A stretch of 64,000 nt of DNA. It comes from Pacificibacter maritimus. GTDB taxonomy: Bacteria > Pseudomonadota > Alphaproteobacteria > Rhodobacterales > Rhodobacteraceae. Under the pieces are notes generated by a model that saw only the letters and a program-made list of their open reading frames with translations, had not been told where the DNA came from and ran no database searches. The stretch covers positions 397,626 to 461,625 of the forward strand of contig NZ_RKQK01000003.1 in assembly GCF_003814915.1 (NCBI RefSeq), written 5' to 3'. The position numbers were made by a program, and so were the translations under genes. Of the stretch, positions 59,979-64,000 are shown one piece after another (the stretch's first letter is position 1; each line of letters starts with the position of its first letter).

Positions 59979-61259
59979 ATGGAACACTGGCCTGTCGGAA
60001 TGGCACTTCTTGCCACTCTTCTCTTTTTAGGTGTGCCGATCGCATTCGCGTTAACAGGCGTTGGCCTCATTGGCGTGGTGTCGATCATTGGCTGGGCCCC
60101 CTCTTTGGCCCTGCTAGGATCGGTGTTTTTCGACAATGGGCGCGACTACTCGCTGTCGGTGCTGCCGCTGTTTCTCATGATGGGCAACTTTGTGGTGCAA
60201 TCAGGGATCGCGGCCGAACTCTACACCTCTGCCTATGCTTGGCTCAGACACCGTAAGGGGGGCTTGGCGACAGCCACTGTTGTGGCCTGCGGCGCGTTTT
60301 CGTCCGTATGTGGATCGTCTTTGGCCACGGCGGCGACCATGACCAAGATCGCCCTGCCCTCGATGCGTAAATTTGGCTATCCCGATCAGCTGTCCACCGC
60401 TTCCATTGCTGCGGGCGGCACATTGGGCATTTTGATCCCGCCATCGGTGATCCTTGTTTTCTACGGTATTTTGACCCAGCAAGACATTGGCCGCCTGTTT
60501 TTGGCCGGGCTTATTCCGGGCATCATTGGTGTTATCGGCTATTCCCTTGCCGTGCGCCTTTCGCTGCGTATGCAAAAAATTGACCTGCCCACCGAGGCCA
60601 AACTGCCCCTGAGCGAGCGCCTTATTGCGCTCAAAGGAACGGCTGGGGCTTTAGTGCTTTTTGCCTTTGTCATGGGCGGCATTTATCTGGGGGTTTTCAC
60701 CCCGACAGAAAGCGCGGGCATGGGGGCTGGCGGCGCTTTGCTCTTGGTGATTTTAAAGGGTAAGTTCACGGTCCACTCCACGCTCAACGTATTGTTCGAT
60801 ACGATGAAAACCACCGCAATGATGTTTTTCATTCTGTTTGGCGCGCTCACTTTCACGAATTACGTGAACATGTCTGGCATGACGACAGACATTCAAAGCT
60901 TTATCACGCAAGTGACCACTGGTCCCTTAGGTTTCATCCTCGTCGTTCTATGCATCTACCTCGTGCTGGGCTGCTTTTTGGAAAGCCTGTCGATGATCAT
61001 GCTGACAGTGCCGGTTTTCTACCCCATTGCGGCCAATCTGGGCATTGACCTGATCTGGTTCGGCATCTTCGTCGTAATGGTCACAGAAGTCTCCTATATC
61101 ACCCCGCCCGTGGGCATGAACGCCTTCGTCTTGCGCTCCGTTGTGCCTGACGTGCGCCTCGGCACCATTTTCAAAGGTTTGGTGCCTTTCGTCTTCGTCG
61201 ATGTACTGCGCATCTGCCTGCTCACGGCCTTTCCTGCCATCGTTCTTTTCCTCACCTAA
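59979..61259 (+). CDS. dctM: TRAP transporter large permease (DctM), system 3
   Basis: Carrier subunit of 426 residues with about twelve helices. Hallmarks are LLFLGVPIAFALTGVGLIG, GAFSSVCGSSLATAATMTKI, GTLGILIPPSVILVFYG and the C-terminal SYITPPVGMNAFVLR. It completes TRAP system 3 and is followed 14 bp later by the ketopantoate-reductase-like gene, which ties transport and enzymes into one transcript. Confidence 0.93.
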   Translation: MEHWPVGMALLATLLFLGVPIAFALTGVGLIGVVSIIGWAPSLALLGSVFFDNGRDYSLSVLPLFLMMGNFVVQSGIAAELYTSAYAWLRHRKGGLATATVVACGAFSSVCGSSLATAATMTKIALPSMRKFGYPDQLSTASIAAGGTLGILIPPSVILVFYGILTQQDIGRLFLAGLIPGIIGVIGYSLAVRLSLRMQKIDLPTEAKLPLSERLIALKGTAGALVLFAFVMGGIYLGVFTPTESAGMGAGGALLLVILKGKFTVHSTLNVLFDTMKTTAMMFFILFGALTFTNYVNMSGMTTDIQSFITQVTTGPLGFILVVLCIYLVLGCFLESLSMIMLTVPVFYPIAANLGIDLIWFGIFVVMVTEVSYITPPVGMNAFVLRSVVPDVRLGTIFKGLVPFVFVDVLRICLLTAFPAIVLFLT

Positions 61260-61273
61260 ATTTGAGACTTTTC

Positions 61274-62293
61274 ATGACCACTCCCTACAAAATTGGCGTC
61301 ATCGGCGCTGGAAACATCGGCACGGCAATGGCGGCCTTGCTGTCGCAATCTTCAGCCGAGGTCTGGCTGACTGCGCGCGGCGCACGGCTCAGCCAAATCA
61401 GCGCGCAGGGCGTCGTGCTTGATGAGCGCGGCAGTGAAATCCACGCCACGCCAAAGACCGCGCCACAGCTGCGAGAGCCGATGGACGCCCTATTTGTCTG
61501 CGTGAAATCGCAAAGCCTTGCGCAGGCCATCGCCCTCAACAAAGCCGCCATCACCCCTGAAACCTTGGTGGTCCCCATGGTCAATGGCCTGCCGTTTTGG
61601 TTCCATGCTCAGGCGGACCAGATGAACGCCATGCCGCTGCTCGATCCTGACGGGGCGCTATCAGGCCTGCTGCGCCCTGCTCAAGTGCTCGGCGCGGTGC
61701 TTTTGATGACCGTGCAAATGGATGCGCAAGGGCGCGCCACCTCCAGCAACACACCGACCCTCAGTTTGGGCTGCGTCAGTTCTGGCGCTGATGATGCGAA
61801 GATCGAAAAACTGGTGTCTTATTTGGACGCAAGCGGTGTGCGCACGGACGTCACCCCCGCTATTCGCGAAAAAGTCTTGGTGAAGTTGCTGGCCAATTTC
61901 ACCACCAACCCCTTGTCGGCCCTCACAGGCGCGATGTTGGACGAGATTGGCACGGATCCCGCGTTGCGCGATATCGCTCTGGCGCTTGCCGATGAATTTA
62001 GAACCTGGGCTCTTGGCGAAGGTTTTGAGTTGCCGACAAACGCGTGGCTTGTCGATCTGCTGCAAGATGCCGGCGCCTTCCCCACATCGATGCTGCAAGA
62101 CGCCCTTGCCGGCAAACCTCTCGAACTGGACGCCATTTGCCGCGCCCCCCACGCCCTCGCCGCCGCCAAGTCGCAGGCCATGCCGATGATGGCGCGCCTG
62201 CTTGAGGCGCTCAAAACCGACCAAACCCTCCCCCTTCCAAAACCGCAGGTAGAGGCGTTGATCCAATCCCTGCACAGACCGATTCCTGCCTGA
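61274..62293 (+). CDS. Ketopantoate reductase-like oxidoreductase (ApbA/PanE family)
   Basis: NADPH-dependent reductase of 339 residues from the ATG at 61274 (a TTG at 61262 is in frame but poor). The Rossmann motif IGVIGAGNIGTAMAALL is at the N-terminus and CVKSQSLAQAI follows; the C-terminal helical domain includes KVLVKLLANFTTNPLSAL, where the catalytic lysine of the family lies. In this catabolic operon it is unlikely to serve pantothenate synthesis; it may reduce or oxidise a 2-oxo or 2-hydroxy acid. It is not part of the classic iac gene set. Confidence 0.8.
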   Translation: MTTPYKIGVIGAGNIGTAMAALLSQSSAEVWLTARGARLSQISAQGVVLDERGSEIHATPKTAPQLREPMDALFVCVKSQSLAQAIALNKAAITPETLVVPMVNGLPFWFHAQADQMNAMPLLDPDGALSGLLRPAQVLGAVLLMTVQMDAQGRATSSNTPTLSLGCVSSGADDAKIEKLVSYLDASGVRTDVTPAIREKVLVKLLANFTTNPLSALTGAMLDEIGTDPALRDIALALADEFRTWALGEGFELPTNAWLVDLLQDAGAFPTSMLQDALAGKPLELDAICRAPHALAAAKSQAMPMMARLLEALKTDQTLPLPKPQVEALIQSLHRPIPA

Positions 62294-62304
62294 AAGGACC
62301 CAAT

Positions 62305-63060
62305 ATGACACAGACACCATTAGACAGCGCCGCCCTGAGCGAAGCCGAGCTGCGGGTACAACTCGCCGATTTCTATCATCTCGTCAGCTACTTGGGATGG
62401 ACTGAGCTGATCTTCAATCACATCTCCATGCGCCTTCCCGGTGAAGAGCATGCCTATCTCGTAAATCCTATGGGCCTGCACTATGACGAGGTCACGCCTG
62501 AGAACCTGCTGGTCGTGGGTGTCGACGGAAAGCTTCTGCGCGAGAGTCCCTACAAGCCAAACCCTGCGGGCTTTGCTTTGCACGGTGTAATCCACGAACA
62601 TCGTCCCGATGTCGGATGTATTGCCCACACCCATACAACCCCGATCTCTGCGATGACCATGAAAGGGTTTGGTATCAATCACGACAGTTTCTACGGCGCA
62701 CAGCTCTACGGACGTGTTGGCTATCACACCTTCGAGGGCATCACGATCTATGACGACGAGCGCGAGCGTATGCTGGAGTCGCTCAAGGACAAACATGTGT
62801 TGGTGCTGCGCAATCACGGTATTGCGGTCTGTGAAGCGGATATTCCGTTGACGTTTTTCCTCTTGTGGACGGTGCAGCGCGCGGCGGAAATTCAATGTGC
62901 AGCGGGCGGCATTCCTGGCCCAGACAACGCCTTGCCCGATGAGGTCAAACAAAAATGTGCCGATGATGCGCAGCGTTTGAAGGACAATGCGAGCTTTGCC
63001 ACGTTGATGTTTGACGCGATGGTCCGCAAAATGAAACGTGATCGTCCTGAGTTTGCGTAA
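62305..63060 (+). CDS. Class II aldolase/adducin family protein
   Basis: A 251-residue metal-dependent protein. Zinc-ligand histidines appear in AHTHTTPISAM and LRNHGIAVCE, with an acidic residue in the N-terminal region. Family members are fuculose- or ribulose-phosphate aldolases, decarboxylases or epimerases; the adducin-like subgroup often has unknown activity. It ends the operon and is followed by a terminator. Its pairing with the ketopantoate-reductase-like gene suggests a shared side-chain or C2/C3-unit step. Confidence 0.82.
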   Translation: MTQTPLDSAALSEAELRVQLADFYHLVSYLGWTELIFNHISMRLPGEEHAYLVNPMGLHYDEVTPENLLVVGVDGKLLRESPYKPNPAGFALHGVIHEHRPDVGCIAHTHTTPISAMTMKGFGINHDSFYGAQLYGRVGYHTFEGITIYDDERERMLESLKDKHVLVLRNHGIAVCEADIPLTFFLLWTVQRAAEIQCAAGGIPGPDNALPDEVKQKCADDAQRLKDNASFATLMFDAMVRKMKRDRPEFA

Positions 63061-63097
63061 CGCTGCCCCTGACCAAGTGAAAACGACACCAAAAATA

Positions 63098-63131
63098 ACC
63101 AAAGGGCGAAAGCGTCGGCGTGCCCTTTGGT
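63098..63131 (+). terminator. Terminator-like hairpin after the iac-TRAP operon
   Basis: ACCAAAGGGC and GCCCTTTGGT form a perfect 10-bp stem with a 14-base loop, 38 bases after the aldolase stop codon. There is no long T-run after it. It marks the probable end of the long operon. Confidence 0.6.
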
Positions 63132-63192
63132 CTCGTATCGCCAATATTCAGCTAAAGCCAACAACCGTTCGCCCCTTGGCCAACTGCGTCAC

Positions 63193-63218
63193 ATTTCACG
63201 TTCTCATGGGGGTGAAAT
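63193..63218. promoter_or_regulatory. Inverted repeat upstream of the terminal MarR gene
   Basis: ATTTCAC and GTGAAAT are a perfect 7-bp inverted repeat separated by 12 bases, about 43 bp before the MarR start codon. It may be an operator or part of the promoter. It differs from the TTRCAGTA repeat in front of the enzyme operon. Confidence 0.4.
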
Positions 63219-63260
63219 CTCTATATAGACGCTCTAGACTTCCACTTGGAGATATCTGTT

Positions 63261-63713
63261 GTGAGCTCAAACCACGATAGCCCGAACAAATTTAAGCAAA
63301 ATTGGCCGTTTTTCTGGTTCAGCCAAATCAATGCGGCATACACGAATGTGTTAGAGCGTCGCATAAAGGCTTACGGCATTGATATCCCTCGCTGGCGTGC
63401 CATGATGAGCCTGTATGAAGACCAATACTTATCGGTGTCTGAAATTGCTGAATTTTCCGCTCAAAAGCTCAATACGACGACAAAGGTCGTTCAACGCATG
63501 ATGAAAGACGGCTTGGTTTCGACGCGTGTCCGCCCTCAAGACGGACGCGTCACCGAAGTTTGCCTCACAGACAAAGGCGAGAAACTACGCAAGCAGGCGT
63601 TCACAGAAGCGCAGGCGGTTTTCGACGCAACTTTCAGTGAACTATCTGAGGGTGAGATACAGGACTTAAATACGACCCTATCTCGTTTGCACACACGACT
63701 TAAAGACCAGTAA
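63261..63713 (+). CDS. iacR: MarR-family regulator, candidate IacR
   Basis: Winged-helix regulator of 150 residues from the GTG at 63261, which has GGAGA 8 bases upstream; a TTG at 63246 overlaps that ribosome-binding site and is less likely. The helix-turn-helix region is VSEIAEFSAQKLNTTTKVVQ and the wing carries STRVRPQDGRVTEVCLT. MarR-type IacR proteins repress iac genes and respond to indole-3-acetate. It is separated from the operon by a terminator, so it has its own promoter. The link to IAA is inferred from gene content. Confidence 0.8.
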   Translation: MSSNHDSPNKFKQNWPFFWFSQINAAYTNVLERRIKAYGIDIPRWRAMMSLYEDQYLSVSEIAEFSAQKLNTTTKVVQRMMKDGLVSTRVRPQDGRVTEVCLTDKGEKLRKQAFTEAQAVFDATFSELSEGEIQDLNTTLSRLHTRLKDQ

Positions 63714-64000
63714 CTGACGCATCGCCCGCAAAGCATCGCTTGCGCTCCAATGGCTTTATCGAAGATGAAAATCAGGGATTTTCCACGCGCAGTACAGCAA
63801 CCGATGAAAAACCGAACATGTCTAGCGCCCGATTTCGAAACCCGTAATTTTGAAATTCCCCAATAGAGTGACTGGTCCTGTTGGCCACACACCGAGCCGC
63901 AGCTAAACATGTGTGATGTCGTTTTGCGCTTAAAGGTTGGCTGTGAGCTTGGCATCGCAGGTCATAAGGCTTGGCTATGTTATCTGGTGAATTGGCAGAG
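63714..64000. other. Right edge of window, no gene assigned
   Basis: About 287 bases after the MarR stop codon. A minus-strand open frame covers much of it, but it also runs antisense into the MarR gene and has no recognisable motif or ribosome-binding site. I see nothing else. Confidence 0.4.

Noticed and set aside
61274..62293. Calling the reductase panE (pantothenate synthesis)
   Set aside because: Only general family resemblance supports it, and it is embedded in a catabolic transport operon.
62320..63144. 274-codon minus-strand frame opposite the class II aldolase gene
   Set aside because: Antisense shadow of a gene with clear zinc-ligand motifs; the peptide shows no domain pattern.
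63536..63955. 139-codon minus-strand frame at the right edge
   Set aside because: Overlaps the MarR gene antisense, has no motif and no ribosome-binding site.
1..64000. CRISPR arrays, long tandem repeats, rRNA genes, toxin-antitoxin or phage-defence systems
   Set aside because: I looked for regularly spaced direct repeats, conserved rRNA sequence and typical defence domains and saw none.

Overview
The window looks like a chromosomal segment of a marine Roseobacter-group alphaproteobacterium (Rhodobacterales). This is inferred from moderate GC, three separate TRAP transporters, three ABC uptake systems, many small MarR/GntR/LacI-controlled catabolic operons and the general flavour of the proteins; no rRNA or complete tRNA is present to fix the genus. 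Almost everything is import and catabolism of organic acids, amino compounds and aromatics. There is no CRISPR array, no intact mobile element and no prophage.

Layout. 0.1-5.5 kb: LacI-controlled polyol-type CUT1 ABC transporter (minus strand). 5.9-9.7 kb: XRE-cupin regulator and TRAP system 1. 10.1-12.9 kb: gabT-gabD for GABA breakdown. 12.9-13.4 kb: non-coding scar with a probable serine-recombinase remnant and a tRNA 3'-end fragment. 13.4-19.0 kb: CoA-dependent aromatic module built round a 2-aminobenzoyl-CoA monooxygenase/reductase (salicylyl-CoA 5-hydroxylase-like) flavoprotein, with SDR, thioesterases, RidA and MarR. 19.0-27.0 kb: SDR/FAH/cupin operon (minus), then cyclase, MarR and a two-subunit indolepyruvate:ferredoxin oxidoreductase (plus), ending in a decayed FAD-oxidoreductase gene. 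27.2-30.1 kb: TRAP system 2, followed by a transposase scar and a GntR gene. 31.5-50.4 kb: a large amino-compound module with two complete Opp/Dpp-type ABC transporters, two RidA/oxidase/aminotransferase-type enzyme sets and GntR regulators. 50.7-63.7 kb: a cluster matching the iac (indole-3-acetic acid catabolism) locus gene for gene, iacI and iacHABCDEFG, joined to TRAP system 3, a ketopantoate-reductase-like protein, a class II aldolase and a MarR regulator.

How the parts may work together. The most striking content is the iac-type locus. IacA/IacG would hydroxylate the indole ring of indole-3-acetate (IAA), IacE would oxidise the product, and the Rieske oxygenase IacCD with reductase IacF would open the way to catechol. 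The TRAP transporter embedded in the same strand and gene order is a candidate IAA (or related carboxylate) importer. A matched inverted repeat TTRCAGTA-N4-TACTGYAA lies before iacH and before the TRAP binding-protein gene and is a candidate operator for the MarR regulator. Elsewhere in the window, indolepyruvate:ferredoxin oxidoreductase (indolepyruvate to indoleacetyl-CoA) and the 2-aminobenzoyl-CoA flavoenzyme act, by family, on neighbouring tryptophan-derived compounds. The window may therefore be a regional store of tryptophan/auxin/anthranilate catabolism; that link is inference. A second shared motif, TTTGATCAAA, occurs before three promoters of the 31-50 kb module and suggests one GntR regulon.
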